Below, one piece after another: positions 34,152 to 43,023 of a DNA stretch of 64,000 nt (position 1 is its first letter; each line of letters begins with the position of its first letter). The stretch is from Acrocarpospora phusangensis (GTDB lineage Bacteria > Actinomycetota > Actinomycetes > Streptosporangiales > Streptosporangiaceae): positions 124,001-188,000 of the forward strand of contig NZ_BOOA01000002.1 in the NCBI RefSeq assembly GCF_016862995.1. The letters are read 5' to 3'. Under the pieces are notes generated by a model. It worked only from the letters and a program-made list of their open reading frames with translations. It searched no databases and was not told where the DNA came from. The position numbers and the translations under genes were made by a program.

Positions 34152-35429
34152 TCAGCGGACGAGGATGAAATCGGAGGGGTTGCGTGGGGGGCGGTCGCGG
34201 GGTGGGGCGGAGGGGTGGCCGATGGCGACGGTGCCCATGGGGTCCCAGGTGTCGGGGAGGTTGAGGATTTCGCGGACGGTGGGGCGGCAGAACATGGTGG
34301 AGGAGACCCAGGCGGAGCCGAGGCCCTCGACGGCCAGCTGGATGAGGAAGTTCTCGACGCCGGCGCCGGTGGCGACGATGAACATCTCGCGTTCCGCGGC
34401 GTTCCTGCGGGCGTCCGGGTAGGTGTGGGAGCCCTCCATGACCAGGCAGGGCACCGCCAGGTAGGGAGCGTTGCGCAGGACGTCGCCGCGGCGGATCCGC
34501 TTGGCGATGGAGGACTCGGAGAAACCGTCGGCGCGCAGGTCGGCGATCCAGGCGTCGCGCATGGCGTCCAGCAGGGCGACGCGGGTGGCGGGGTCTTCGA
34601 GGAGGACGAACCGCCACGGCGTGGTGTGGTGGGGCGCGGGAGCCGAGATGGCGGCCGCGACGGCGCGGCGCACGGCGGCCGGGTCCACCGGGACGGGGGA
34701 GAACTCCCGGATGGTGCGGCGGGCGTAGACCACGTCGGCGGAACCGTGCCGGAACAGGTCCTCGTCGGCGGGGCGGACCAGGGCGGTGACACCGGGGCCG
34801 TCCTCCTCGGTGACCAGGTGCGGGAGGCCGCGGACCAGCGCGATCGGCACCCCGGCGAGCTTGCCCTTGGCCAGTTCCGCGGCGGCGGCGATCTCGTCGA
34901 CGAGAGCGGTGACGGTGGCGCTGAGCGGGTTGCCGTACGGGTCGGTGAGCCCGCGGAAGTCCTCAAGGGGGCGCACGCCCGCCGCGCCGATGGCCAGGTC
35001 GGTGAGGCCGTGCCGCCACGGGCGGCCGAACGTGTCGGAGACGATCACGCCGACGTCGCAGCCGAGACGCTCGCGGATGCCGGCCCGGATGCGCCGGGCC
35101 GAGGCGTCGGCGTCCTCCGGCAGGAGCAGGATCGTGCCGGCGGCCGTGTTGGAGGCGTCCACGCCGGCCGCGGCCATCACGAACCCGTGCCGGGTCTGCG
35201 CGATCACCAGGTCCCCGCGCCGCGCCACCACCCGCTCGGTCTCCGCCGCGATGGCCTCCGCGCGGCTGTCCCCCCGCTGGATCCGCCCCTCGGCCTTGCT
35301 CACGATCTTCGAGGTGACCACCAGGATGTCGCCGTCCGCGACCTTCATCCCGGACCCGGCCACCAGTTCGGCGATGTCGTCGCCGGGGACGACCTCCGCC
35401 AGCCCTGCCACACCCTCGATCTGGATCAT
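34152..35429 (-). CDS. fbiB: Bifunctional F420-0:L-glutamate ligase / FMN-dependent dehydro-F420 reductase
   Basis: 425 residues. The N-terminal CofE domain (about 1-240) has [57 protein letters not shown] and [20 protein letters not shown], and adds gamma-glutamates to F420-0 with GTP. The C-terminal nitroreductase-fold domain ([20 protein letters not shown] onward) binds FMN and reduces dehydro-F420-0. AAGGGGGAACC precedes the ATG. It starts 10 nt after the fbiA stop, so the two form an operon. Confidence 0.96.
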   Translation of the reverse strand: MIQIEGVAGLAEVVPGDDIAELVAGSGMKVADGDILVVTSKIVSKAEGRIQRGDSRAEAIAAETERVVARRGDLVIAQTRHGFVMAAAGVDASNTAAGTILLLPEDADASARRIRAGIRERLGCDVGVIVSDTFGRPWRHGLTDLAIGAAGVRPLEDFRGLTDPYGNPLSATVTALVDEIAAAAELAKGKLAGVPIALVRGLPHLVTEEDGPGVTALVRPADEDLFRHGSADVVYARRTIREFSPVPVDPAAVRRAVAAAISAPAPHHTTPWRFVLLEDPATRVALLDAMRDAWIADLRADGFSESSIAKRIRRGDVLRNAPYLAVPCLVMEGSHTYPDARRNAAEREMFIVATGAGVENFLIQLAVEGLGSAWVSSTMFCRPTVREILNLPDTWDPMGTVAIGHPSAPPRDRPPRNPSDFILVR

Positions 35430-35439
35430 GGTTCCCCCT

Positions 35440-36381
35440 TCAGCGGTCGGCGAGCGTGCGGGCGAGGGTGAGGGCGGCGGCGGCCAGGGCCTCGGTGGCC
35501 TCCGGCGTGCTCATCAGCAGGGGACGGGCTTCCACCGTCACACCCGGGTGGGCGGTGGCGGCGTCCTCCTCGGCGACCAGCCAGCCGTCCAGGAGCGGCG
35601 CGCCGTACAGGTCGAGGACGGCCTGGGCGGTGGTCTCGCGGCCGATGGCGGTGAGGCAGGCGTCGGCCATGCCGCGTACGGGCGCGCCGCCGATGATCGG
35701 GGAGACTCCCACCACGGTCTTGCTCTCCAGGGCGGCGCGGATGCCGGGGATCTGGAGGATCGTCCCGATGCTGACCACGGGGTTGGACGGCGGCAGGACG
35801 ACGAAGTCGGCGGCCTCGATGGCGTCCAGCACGCCGGGGGCCGGCTTGGCGTCGGCCGCGCCCACCAGGGCGATCTCCTCGGCGGGGACGGAGGCCCTGA
35901 GCCTGACCCACCACTCCTGGAAGTGCACGGCGCGGCGGCCGCCCTCGTCGGTGATCACGACGTGGGTCTCGGTGCGGTCGTCGGACATCGGCAGCAGCCG
36001 TACGCCGGGCTGCCAGCGGGCGCAGAGCGCCTCGGTGACCTGGGAGAGCGGGTATCCGGCCGCCAGCATCTGGGTCCGGATGATGTGGGTGGCGAAGTCG
36101 CGGTCGCCGAGCCCGAACCACTGCGGCTCCATGCCGTAGGCGGCCAGTTCGTCCTTGACGGTGAAGGTCTCGGCGGTGCGGCCCCAGCCCTGCTCCTCGT
36201 TGATGCCGCCGCCCAGCGTGTACATGACCGTGTCGAGGTCGGGGCAGACCCGCAGGCCGAAGAGGGTGATGTCATCGCCGGTGTTGCCGATGACGGTGAT
36301 GTCGGCGGCCGGGGCTGCGGCCCGCAGGCCGCGGAGGAATCGGGCCCCGCCGATGCCTCCCGCGAGGGACACGATGCGCAT
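35440..36381 (-). CDS. fbiA: 2-phospho-L-lactate/phosphoenolpyruvyl transferase for F420
   Basis: 313 residues. CofD/FbiA joins FO to the phosphoenolpyruvyl (or phospholactyl) moiety, making dehydro-F420-0 or F420-0. Its motifs are [79 protein letters not shown] and [17 protein letters not shown]. The ATG at 36381 gives the canonical N-terminus; the ATG at 36390 is 3 codons longer. It is followed directly by fbiB. The upstream 217 nt to the divergent membrane-protein gene shows no strong promoter motif that I can name. Confidence 0.96.
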   Translation of the reverse strand: MRIVSLAGGIGGARFLRGLRAAAPAADITVIGNTGDDITLFGLRVCPDLDTVMYTLGGGINEEQGWGRTAETFTVKDELAAYGMEPQWFGLGDRDFATHIIRTQMLAAGYPLSQVTEALCARWQPGVRLLPMSDDRTETHVVITDEGGRRAVHFQEWWVRLRASVPAEEIALVGAADAKPAPGVLDAIEAADFVVLPPSNPVVSIGTILQIPGIRAALESKTVVGVSPIIGGAPVRGMADACLTAIGRETTAQAVLDLYGAPLLDGWLVAEEDAATAHPGVTVEARPLLMSTPEATEALAAAALTLARTLADR

Positions 36382-36598
36382 GACGCCCATCCTCGCACCG
36401 CCCGTGCGCACGACCTCGCGACGCCTGCCGTGAATCACCACCGCAAGGCTGTGACCTGCGGCGATATGAGGCGATTTGCGAGATTCAGGACACTCGGGGG
36501 ATACACGAGGTTGGTGGGTCAGCCGACGGCAAAGTCAGGCATGTGCGAAACTCGTCGTGGTATGCCCTTTGCATGCCGTTCGCTCTCAGGGGGTCACT

Positions 36599-38185
36599 GT
36601 GATCAAGGTTGAACCGGCGAGGCTACGGGAGCCCGCCGCTTGGATCATGCTCGCGGTGGTGTGCACGGGCGTGTTCGCCGACGTGGTGTCATTCGTGACC
36701 GACGGCTTAGGGGGGTCCGGAATCTTCGCCGGAGTCCTGCTGGGCACGCTGACCGCGGTCTCCCGGGCCGCGCTGGCCGTGGGCGCGGTCGTGGTGACCA
36801 CCCGGTTCGGCGCGCCGACCCCCAAGAGCCGCGTGATCGGCCTGATCGCGGCGGGCTCCCTCGCGGTCGCCGTGATCCTCGGCCTGCTCAGCGCCCTGGT
36901 GATGCTGTTCGGCTCCCTGGGCTTCGGCACCAAGCTCCTCATCCTGCTCGTCTGGCTGCCCCAGCTCGCGCTGATGGCCGTCGCGGGCGTGTACGCGCTG
37001 AGCACGGTCGCCCCCGCGGCCCCCAAGCAGGCCGCGACCAGGACGGGGAACGAAGAGCCGTTCTTCGGCGGCTACCAGAACGACGGATTCCAGGGCTACG
37101 GCTCGTACCCGTCCCCGGAGCCCGCTGGTGCTCCCGTTCCCCATGGTCCCGTACAGGATTCCTCCGTCTCCTCAGCGACGACCGCCGTGCCGCGCCAGCA
37201 GCCCGCACAGCCCGCCCTGCCGTACGGATCGGCGGACCGCCCCGCCGACCGCGGCCAGGACGCGTATGCGGCCCCGGTTTACGATCAGGGATACGCGGCG
37301 CAGCACGGATTCGTTCAATCGCCGGAGCAGCCCGCCGCCAACGGGTTCGGGGAGTCGTACCAGCCGCCGGCGTACGCCGCGGCGCCGCAGCAGTTCCCGC
37401 AGCAGCAGCCCCCGCAGGGACCGGTCTTCGACCAGCACGGGTACGCGGGGGACTCGCCCTCGTTCCCGCCGGTCAGCTACAGCGAGCCGGTGTACAACGA
37501 GCCCGTCTACAACGAACCGGCGTACCAGGAACCGGCTTATCAGGAACCTGCCTATCAGGAGCCCGCGTACCAGGAACCGGCTTATCAGGAGCCCGTCTAC
37601 CAGGAGCCGGCGTACCCGGCCAACCAGAGCAACTACGGGGGCGGGTCGCCGTTCTCGGGGTATTCGGGGTCGCAGTTCGCGCAGCAGGCGTACGAGCCGT
37701 CCTACGAGGGTGATCTGCGGGAGCAGCAGCTCGCCCAGGCGTACCAGCAGGCCCAGGCCTACCAGCAGGCGCCGACCGCGCCGCAGCCGCCCCCGGTCCA
37801 GCAGGCCGCGCCGCAGCCGGTTCAGCCTCTCCCGCCGGTTCAGCCCGTTCAGCCGGTCGCGCAGCCCGCGCCGACGCCGGCGTACGACAACCCGCTCGGG
37901 CATCCGCAGTCGCGGGAGCCGTACCAGCAGCAGGACCGGTTCCAGGGCGATCCGCTCACCAGCCCCGAACTCAGCCGTTACGCGGGCGATCCGCTCAGCA
38001 GCCCCCGTTACCAGGGTGATCCGCTCTCCGGCCCGCTGCGCGGCGACGAGCTCCTGGACCCCACGGCGATCTACAAGCCGGAGCGCCAGCAGGCAAAGCC
38101 CGAGGAAGGTCCGAGTAGAGAACAAGCAGCTCAGGGAGCCGACGGCACCCCGCATTGGTACGGTTCCGACCGCCGAGACCACTGA
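36599..38185 (+). CDS. Four-helix membrane protein with long Gln/Pro/Tyr-rich repetitive tail
   Basis: 528 residues. Residues about 10-140 hold four membrane helices (AAWIMLAVVCTGVFADVVSF; GIFAGVLLGTLTAVSRAALA; VIGLIAAGSLAVAVILGLLS; LLILLVWLPQLALMAVAGVY). The remaining ~390 are low complexity, with about eight YQEPA/YNEPV pentapeptides around 300-340 and Gln/Pro runs. The start is GTG 36599, supported by AGGGGGT 5-6 nt upstream. No known family is recognised. The tail composition is like that of the LCP protein at 18178. Position directly upstream of whiB is suggestive of a role in growth or division, but this is unproven. Confidence 0.75.
   Translation: MIKVEPARLREPAAWIMLAVVCTGVFADVVSFVTDGLGGSGIFAGVLLGTLTAVSRAALAVGAVVVTTRFGAPTPKSRVIGLIAAGSLAVAVILGLLSALVMLFGSLGFGTKLLILLVWLPQLALMAVAGVYALSTVAPAAPKQAATRTGNEEPFFGGYQNDGFQGYGSYPSPEPAGAPVPHGPVQDSSVSSATTAVPRQQPAQPALPYGSADRPADRGQDAYAAPVYDQGYAAQHGFVQSPEQPAANGFGESYQPPAYAAAPQQFPQQQPPQGPVFDQHGYAGDSPSFPPVSYSEPVYNEPVYNEPAYQEPAYQEPAYQEPAYQEPAYQEPVYQEPAYPANQSNYGGGSPFSGYSGSQFAQQAYEPSYEGDLREQQLAQAYQQAQAYQQAPTAPQPPPVQQAAPQPVQPLPPVQPVQPVAQPAPTPAYDNPLGHPQSREPYQQQDRFQGDPLTSPELSRYAGDPLSSPRYQGDPLSGPLRGDELLDPTAIYKPERQQAKPEEGPSREQAAQGADGTPHWYGSDRRDH
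37491..37620 (+). repeat. 15-bp coding tandem repeat (Y-Q/N-E-P-A/V)
   Basis: About eight to nine near-identical 15-bp units encode Tyr-Gln/Asn-Glu-Pro-Ala/Val. Third positions vary (for example TAC/TAT, CCG/CCT/CCC), so the protein repeat has been maintained while the DNA drifts, though slippage may still change its number between strains. Confidence 0.8.
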
Positions 38186-38197
38186 TCGAGACCGCCA

Positions 38198-38231
38198 GAT
38201 ACCGGGGCAAGCATGTCTTTCCCCGGGTATC
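38198..38231 (+). terminator. Hairpin after the repetitive membrane-protein gene
   Basis: GATACCGGGG (38198-38207) pairs with CCCCGGGTATC (38221-38231) with one bulged base and a 13-nt loop, 12 nt past the TGA. No strong T run follows. It probably separates this gene from whiB. Confidence 0.5.
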
Positions 38232-38241
38232 GGTATGCCGC

Positions 38242-38271
38242 TTGACGCCACACCTGAGACACGCGTGTAAT
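38242..38271 (+). promoter_or_regulatory. Candidate whiB promoter
   Basis: TTGACG (38242-38247), an 18-nt spacer, and TGTAAT (38266-38271) give a good sigma-70-like promoter about 100 nt before the whiB GTG. The AT-rich stretch around it (TAATTACAGCTGTGTTGTTA) stands out from the GC-rich surroundings and may contain regulator sites. Confidence 0.5.
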
Positions 38272-38374
38272 TACAGCTGTGTTGTTACGCCTTCCTCAAG
38301 GTGGGTATGAGGACGGCGTCCATAGGGGGGCACCATTTGCTGTTGGTGACGGGCGGGCGACAGGGAGGTGTGCA

Positions 38375-38632
38375 GTGACCGAACCGGTCATGGCACAGGC
38401 GCTCGACGGTGAAGATCTGGGTTGGCAGGAGCGTGCGCTGTGCGCTCAGACCGATCCGGAGGCGTTCTTTCCAGAAAAGGGCGGCTCCACCCGAGAGGCT
38501 AAGAAGGTGTGCCGGGCGTGTGAAGTGCGCGCGGAGTGCCTTGAATACGCATTGGAACACGACGAGCGATTCGGTATCTGGGGCGGGTTGTCGGAGCGGG
38601 AGCGACGGCGGATCAAGCGCCAGGCCGTTTGA
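38375..38632 (+). CDS. whiB: WhiB-family iron-sulfur transcriptional regulator
   Basis: 85 residues. Four cluster-binding cysteines are C23, C46, C49 and C55 (CRACEVRAEC), followed by the GIWGGLSERER turn and a basic tail (RRRIKRQAV) that contacts DNA or sigma factor. WhiB proteins bind [4Fe-4S] and work with the principal sigma factor; this ortholog by position (next to F420 genes, zincin, DUF3499, manB) is the Streptomyces WhiB/mycobacterial WhiB2 type that controls septation or sporulation. GTG 38375 follows GGGAGGTGTGCA. A perfect palindrome 20 nt downstream probably terminates transcription. Confidence 0.95.
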   Translation: MTEPVMAQALDGEDLGWQERALCAQTDPEAFFPEKGGSTREAKKVCRACEVRAECLEYALEHDERFGIWGGLSERERRRIKRQAV

Positions 38633-38652
38633 TCAGATGTAGCAGGACGCGC

Positions 38653-38678
38653 GCGGGGGCCACGATCGTGGCCCCCGC
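38653..38678 (+). terminator. Perfect 26-nt palindrome after whiB, probable terminator
   Basis: A 13-bp GC-rich self-complementary element (38653-38665 with 38666-38678) with no separate loop, followed by CGTTTTC. The short T run favours termination of the whiB mRNA. The unusual lack of a loop means the tip would open to about four bases. Confidence 0.7.
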
Positions 38679-38801
38679 CGTTTTCCCGGTCGGGGTTTCG
38701 GCCTCGGGGCGTTCGAGGGTTGTCGTAGGGTGGGCCCGGCAAAGCGCAACAAACCTCACGACAGCCCAGGCTTCACGACAAATCTCCAGGACAAGACCCC
38801 C

Positions 38802-41594
38802 GTGCAAACCCCGGTGCATTCGGTCACCGCCATCGTCGTCGCCCATGACGGCGCACGCTGGCTCGGCGAGACCCTCTCGGCGGTCCTCGGCCAGACCTAT
38901 CGGCTCGACCGCGTGGTCGGCGTCGACAACGGCAGCCGAGACGACAGCGCCAAGCTCCTGACCCAGGCCTTCGGCCCCGCCGCCGTGGTGAGCATGCCCC
39001 GCTCGACCGGCTTCGCCGAAGCCGTGCACGACGTGATGCGCCGCCTGCCCCCGGCCCCGCACGGGACCGAGTGGATCTGGCTCCTGCACGACGACTGCGC
39101 CCCCGACCCGCGCGCCCTGGAGGCGCTGCTCTGGGCGGCGGGCCAGGACGACAAGGCCGTCATCCTGGGGCCGAAACTCCGCGATTGGCTGGACCGCAAA
39201 CTCCTGCTGGAGATCGGCGTCACCGTGGCCAGGTCCGGCCGCCGCGAGACCGGCCTGGAGCCGCGCGAGTACGACCAGGGCCAGCACGACCACGAGACCG
39301 GCGGCATCCGCGACGTGCTGTCGGTGTCCACCGCCGGCATGCTCATCCGCCGCGACGTCTGGGACGAGCTGTCCGGCCTGGACCCGAAGCTGCCGCTCTT
39401 CCGCGACGACCTCGACTTCTGCTGGCGGGCCCGCGCGGCCGGCTACCGCGTGCTGAACGTGACCGAGGCCATGGCGTACCACGCGGAGGCCTCCAGCCGC
39501 CGCCGGCGCCGGATCGCGGCCAGCGACGACCACCCGCGCCGCCTGGCCCGCCGCTACGCGCTGTTCGTGATCATGATCAACCTGCCGTTCCCGGCGATGC
39601 TCTGGTCGATGCTCAGGAACACCTTCGGGTCCATGATCAGAACCTTCCTGTTCCTGGTGGCCAAGCAGCCCGCGCACGCCCTGGACGAGATCGTCGCCCT
39701 CGGCTCGGTGCTCGCCCACCCCGGCAAGCTGCGCCGGGCCCGCAAAGCCCGCAGGCGCAACCGCAAGCAGGGCTACCAGCTCGTCAAACCCCTGTTCACC
39801 CCGCCCATCGCCGCGCTGCGCCGCATCGCCGACATGGTCCGCGGCCAGCTGGCCGGGGCGGGCCCGATGGACTCCGCGGGCCGCCACCACGCCGTCGCCT
39901 CCTCCCCGGAGGAGGAGGGCGACGAGCTGCTCAACGACGACGGCAGTCTGCTGCGCCGGGTGTTCGGCAACCCGGGCGTGCTGCTCGTCCTGCTGCTGAC
40001 CGCCGTCACCGTGGCCGCGTTCTGGCGGCTGCCCACCGGCGGCCTGCTCGGCGGCGGAGCGCTGGTCCCGGTCGCGGGCGGCGCGTCCGACCTGTGGGAT
40101 CTCTACCTGACGGGGAACCAGGCTCCCTACGTGGCCGTGCTCGCCGCGCTGTCCACGATCTTCTTCGGGAAGATCTGGCTGGCGGTCGCGGTGCTGCTGC
40201 TCGGCTGCGTGCCGCTGGCGGGCTTCTCGGCCTACGCGGCGACGCGGCGGCTCATCCCGTACGCGCCCGGACGGGTGTGGCTGGCCGCCTCGTACGCGCT
40301 GCTGCCGGTGGCCACGGGCGTGGTCGCCGCAGGGCGGCTCGGGTCGGCGGTCGTGATCGTGCTGCTGCCCGTGTACGCGTCGCTGGCCACCCGGGTCCTC
40401 GCCGACGGCGGCCGCCCGGCCCGCAGAGCCGCCTGGGGGCTCGGCCTGCTCCTGACCGTGGGCACTGCCTTCGTCCCCCTCCTGTACGGCTTCGTGTTCG
40501 TCCTGGGGGCCCTGGCGGCCCTGTCCTTCGGCGGCGTACGGCGCGGCGTCGGCGTCTCGCTGGCGATCAGCCTGGCCGTCCCCATCCTGCTCCTGTTCCC
40601 GTGGCTGGCCGGCTTCGCCGCGGACCCGGCCCGGGTGCTGCGCGAGGCCGGGCTGCCGCTGCCCGCCGACCCCCGCCTGCCCGCGGAGGCCCTGCTCACC
40701 CTCAACCCGGGCGGTCCGGGCGCGCCGCCCCTGTGGACCACGGCCGGGCTGCTCGCCGTCGCCCTGGGCGCGCTGCTGCTCCGCCGCCACCAGCTGATCG
40801 TCGCCGTCGGCTGGGGTGTCGCGATCTCCGGCGTGCTGGTGGCCACCGTGGTCAGCCGCCTGTCCGTCTGGCCGGGCGTGCCGCTGGCGTTCGCGGCCAC
40901 CGGCCTGCTGGTGTCCACCGCGCTGGCCGCGCACCGGGTGGCCGAGTTCCGGGCCGCGGGCGGCTGGCGGAGGTTCGCCGCCCTCCTGGTCTCCGTGGTG
41001 GCCTTCGCCACCCCGCTGGCCGCCGCCGGGCTGTGGATCCGTACGGGCGCGGGCGGCCCGCTGAGCTGGAACGTCCGGGACCCGCTGCCGGCCCTGGCCG
41101 CCGCCAAGTCCACCGCGGGCGAGGGCACGCTGGTGCTCCGGCCGTCCGGCGGGGCGCTGGCGTACACGGTGCTGCACGGGCGCAGCCCGCTGGTCGGCGA
41201 GTCCGACGGCGCGGTCACCGACCCGGCCGTCACGGCCGCCGTGGCCGGGCTGGCCTCGGGCCGCGGCGGCAAGGACGCGCAGGAGCTCGCCGCGCGGGGC
41301 GTCACGTTCGTGACGGTGCCCGCGCCCGTCGACCCGGCGCTCCAGCGTTCGCTCGACTCCGAGCCCGCCCTGACCCGGCTCAGCCTGTCCAAGACGGCCG
41401 GGCTCTGGCGGATGGTCATCCCGGTGGCGCCGCCCGCGCCGCCCCCGCCGCTGGACGCCTTCGAACGCGGCTGGCTGTGGGCGCAGGGCGCGCTGGTGGT
41501 CCTGGTGCTCATCCTGGCCGCCCCCGGCGCGCGCCAGCCCGAGCCGGAGGTCCAGCTGGAGGAACAGGTCGCCGGAGAGCGGGTGCTGGTGTGA
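38802..41594 (+). CDS. GT2 glycosyltransferase fused to a large polytopic membrane domain
   Basis: About 930 residues. The N-terminal GT2 domain (VTAIVVAHDGARWLGETLSA; WLLHDDCAPDPRALEAL with the DDC metal motif; FRDDLDFCWRARAAGYRVLN) is joined to about 12 membrane helices from residue ~375 and a C-terminal extracytoplasmic part. The homologue next to whiB in other actinomycetes has the same design. It may both synthesise and export a cell-envelope polysaccharide. A -10-like TAGGGT lies at 38726-38731, so I choose GTG 38802 over GTG 38730, which overlaps it. It overlaps the next gene by 4 nt (GTGA). Confidence 0.85.
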   Translation: MQTPVHSVTAIVVAHDGARWLGETLSAVLGQTYRLDRVVGVDNGSRDDSAKLLTQAFGPAAVVSMPRSTGFAEAVHDVMRRLPPAPHGTEWIWLLHDDCAPDPRALEALLWAAGQDDKAVILGPKLRDWLDRKLLLEIGVTVARSGRRETGLEPREYDQGQHDHETGGIRDVLSVSTAGMLIRRDVWDELSGLDPKLPLFRDDLDFCWRARAAGYRVLNVTEAMAYHAEASSRRRRRIAASDDHPRRLARRYALFVIMINLPFPAMLWSMLRNTFGSMIRTFLFLVAKQPAHALDEIVALGSVLAHPGKLRRARKARRRNRKQGYQLVKPLFTPPIAALRRIADMVRGQLAGAGPMDSAGRHHAVASSPEEEGDELLNDDGSLLRRVFGNPGVLLVLLLTAVTVAAFWRLPTGGLLGGGALVPVAGGASDLWDLYLTGNQAPYVAVLAALSTIFFGKIWLAVAVLLLGCVPLAGFSAYAATRRLIPYAPGRVWLAASYALLPVATGVVAAGRLGSAVVIVLLPVYASLATRVLADGGRPARRAAWGLGLLLTVGTAFVPLLYGFVFVLGALAALSFGGVRRGVGVSLAISLAVPILLLFPWLAGFAADPARVLREAGLPLPADPRLPAEALLTLNPGGPGAPPLWTTAGLLAVALGALLLRRHQLIVAVGWGVAISGVLVATVVSRLSVWPGVPLAFAATGLLVSTALAAHRVAEFRAAGGWRRFAALLVSVVAFATPLAAAGLWIRTGAGGPLSWNVRDPLPALAAAKSTAGEGTLVLRPSGGALAYTVLHGRSPLVGESDGAVTDPAVTAAVAGLASGRGGKDAQELAARGVTFVTVPAPVDPALQRSLDSEPALTRLSLSKTAGLWRMVIPVAPPAPPPPLDAFERGWLWAQGALVVLVLILAAPGARQPEPEVQLEEQVAGERVLV

Positions 41595-43003
41595 GACGCC
41601 TGATCGAGAACCGTTTCGGCCTGCTCGCCCTGGTCCTGATCGCGCTCGGCGCCGTGTACGGCGGCGCGTTCGTCAGCCGCCCCGCCCCCGTCAAGCCCGC
41701 CACGGCCCAGCCGGTCAAGGCCGCCATCGAGTCCGTCTCCGCCGTCTGCCCCGACCCCGGCGGCGCCACCGTGAGCGCGGTCACCCCGCCGGGCCCGCGC
41801 GGCTCCGGCCAGGCCCAGGTGCTGGACGGCGACAAGCCCGCCACCCTCTCCGAGGCGGGCAAACTCTGGCAGAAGACCGCCGGCAAGGACGCCGACCCGA
41901 TCCGGGTGGTCGCCACCGGCGCGATGGCCGCCGGCCTGGAGGCCGCCAGGATCAGCAGGACCCTCGACGGCGACGGGCGCGGCCTGTCCGGCGTGCGCTG
42001 CGTCGAACCGGGCGCCAGCGCCTGGTTCGTCGGCCCGGGGCCCGCCTCCGCCGACCTCACCCTGCACCTGTCCAACGTGGAGGCCGCCCCCGCCGACGTC
42101 TCCTTCGAGGTGTACGCGGGCGAGGGCCTGGTCGTGGCCGAGCGCTCCACCGGCATGGTCCTCAAACCCGGCCAGCACCGCACCGTGAAACTCCGCGACG
42201 TCACCACCTCGCCGCTCGTCATGGGCCTGCACGTGATCACCAGCAGGGGGCGGGTGACCGCCGCCGTGGAGGCCGTGCTGGGCCGCGGCAAGGGCGCCGA
42301 CTGGCTGCCCCAGGCGGGTGAGCCGGCGACCACGGTGGTCGTGCCGGGCGTGCCCGGCAGCGCCGGCCAGCGCAGGCTCTACCTCACCGTGCCCGGCGAG
42401 CAGGACACCGTGGTCCAGGTCAAGGCCGTCCTCAAGGACGGCTCGTACGCGCTGAAGAACCGCGAGGAGATCAGCGTCCCGGCGGGCTCCACCACCACCA
42501 TGGACCTGTCCACGGGCATCGGCGGCCAGCCGGCCGCGCTCGTGCTCACCTCGCCCGTGCCGATCGTGGCCGGGCTGGAGCTCACCGGCACCGGCACCCT
42601 GCAGGACGTCGCGTTCCTCGCCGGGGCGCCCTCCCTGGACCTCGGCAGCGTCGTCGCGGACGGCAGGGCGGGCAAGAACCAGACCTCCCGCCTGGTGCTG
42701 TCGGCGCCCTTCGGGGCCGCGGCCGTCCAGGTCCAGCTGCTGCCCAAGTCGGGCGCGCTCCCGGCGCCGTCGGAGGTCGAGATCCCGGCCGGCCGTACCC
42801 GCGAGATCAAGCTGACCGGCGACCCGAAGGGCTTCAGCGTGGTGGTCACCCCGCGCCCCGGCTCCGGTCCCGTGTACGGCGGCCGCGTGATCGAGGAGAA
42901 GACCTCCTCCGGCCAGCTGGTCACCGCCCAGCCGCTGCAGATGGCCAGGACCTGGGCGCTGGTGCCGCCCACGGTGGACTCGCCCAGGACCGTGCTGCCC
43001 TGA
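41591..43003 (+). CDS. DUF5719-type exported protein
   Basis: 470 residues. One N-terminal membrane helix (FGLLALVLIALGAVYGGAFV) anchors a large Ala/Gly/Val-rich beta-type extracytoplasmic domain with two Cys (VSAVCPDPGGA and SGVRCVEPG), likely disulfide-bonded. The GTG start overlaps the preceding GT2-membrane gene by 4 nt, so they act together, perhaps as the outer partner of that glycan assembly protein. The name DUF5719 is given from its position next to whiB-linked glycosyltransferases. The biochemical role is unknown. Confidence 0.78.
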   Translation: MRRLIENRFGLLALVLIALGAVYGGAFVSRPAPVKPATAQPVKAAIESVSAVCPDPGGATVSAVTPPGPRGSGQAQVLDGDKPATLSEAGKLWQKTAGKDADPIRVVATGAMAAGLEAARISRTLDGDGRGLSGVRCVEPGASAWFVGPGPASADLTLHLSNVEAAPADVSFEVYAGEGLVVAERSTGMVLKPGQHRTVKLRDVTTSPLVMGLHVITSRGRVTAAVEAVLGRGKGADWLPQAGEPATTVVVPGVPGSAGQRRLYLTVPGEQDTVVQVKAVLKDGSYALKNREEISVPAGSTTTMDLSTGIGGQPAALVLTSPVPIVAGLELTGTGTLQDVAFLAGAPSLDLGSVVADGRAGKNQTSRLVLSAPFGAAAVQVQLLPKSGALPAPSEVEIPAGRTREIKLTGDPKGFSVVVTPRPGSGPVYGGRVIEEKTSSGQLVTAQPLQMARTWALVPPTVDSPRTVLP

Positions 43004-43023
43004 TCAGTTCTCGTCGGTTCTCG

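Noticed and set aside
38260-38290. BldD-like operator in the whiB promoter
   Set aside because: TTACAGCTGTGT-type words only partly match the BldD consensus as I remember it, so I did not list a site.
38613-41177. Minus-strand open frame opposite the GT2-membrane gene
   Set aside because: Antisense shadow rich in Arg/Gly/Gln; no motifs, no ribosome-binding site.
39071-41590. Plus-strand open frame preceding and in frame with DUF5719
   Set aside because: It lies wholly inside the GT2-membrane gene in another frame and its translation is Arg/Gly/Ala noise. The true start is the overlapping GTG at 41591.
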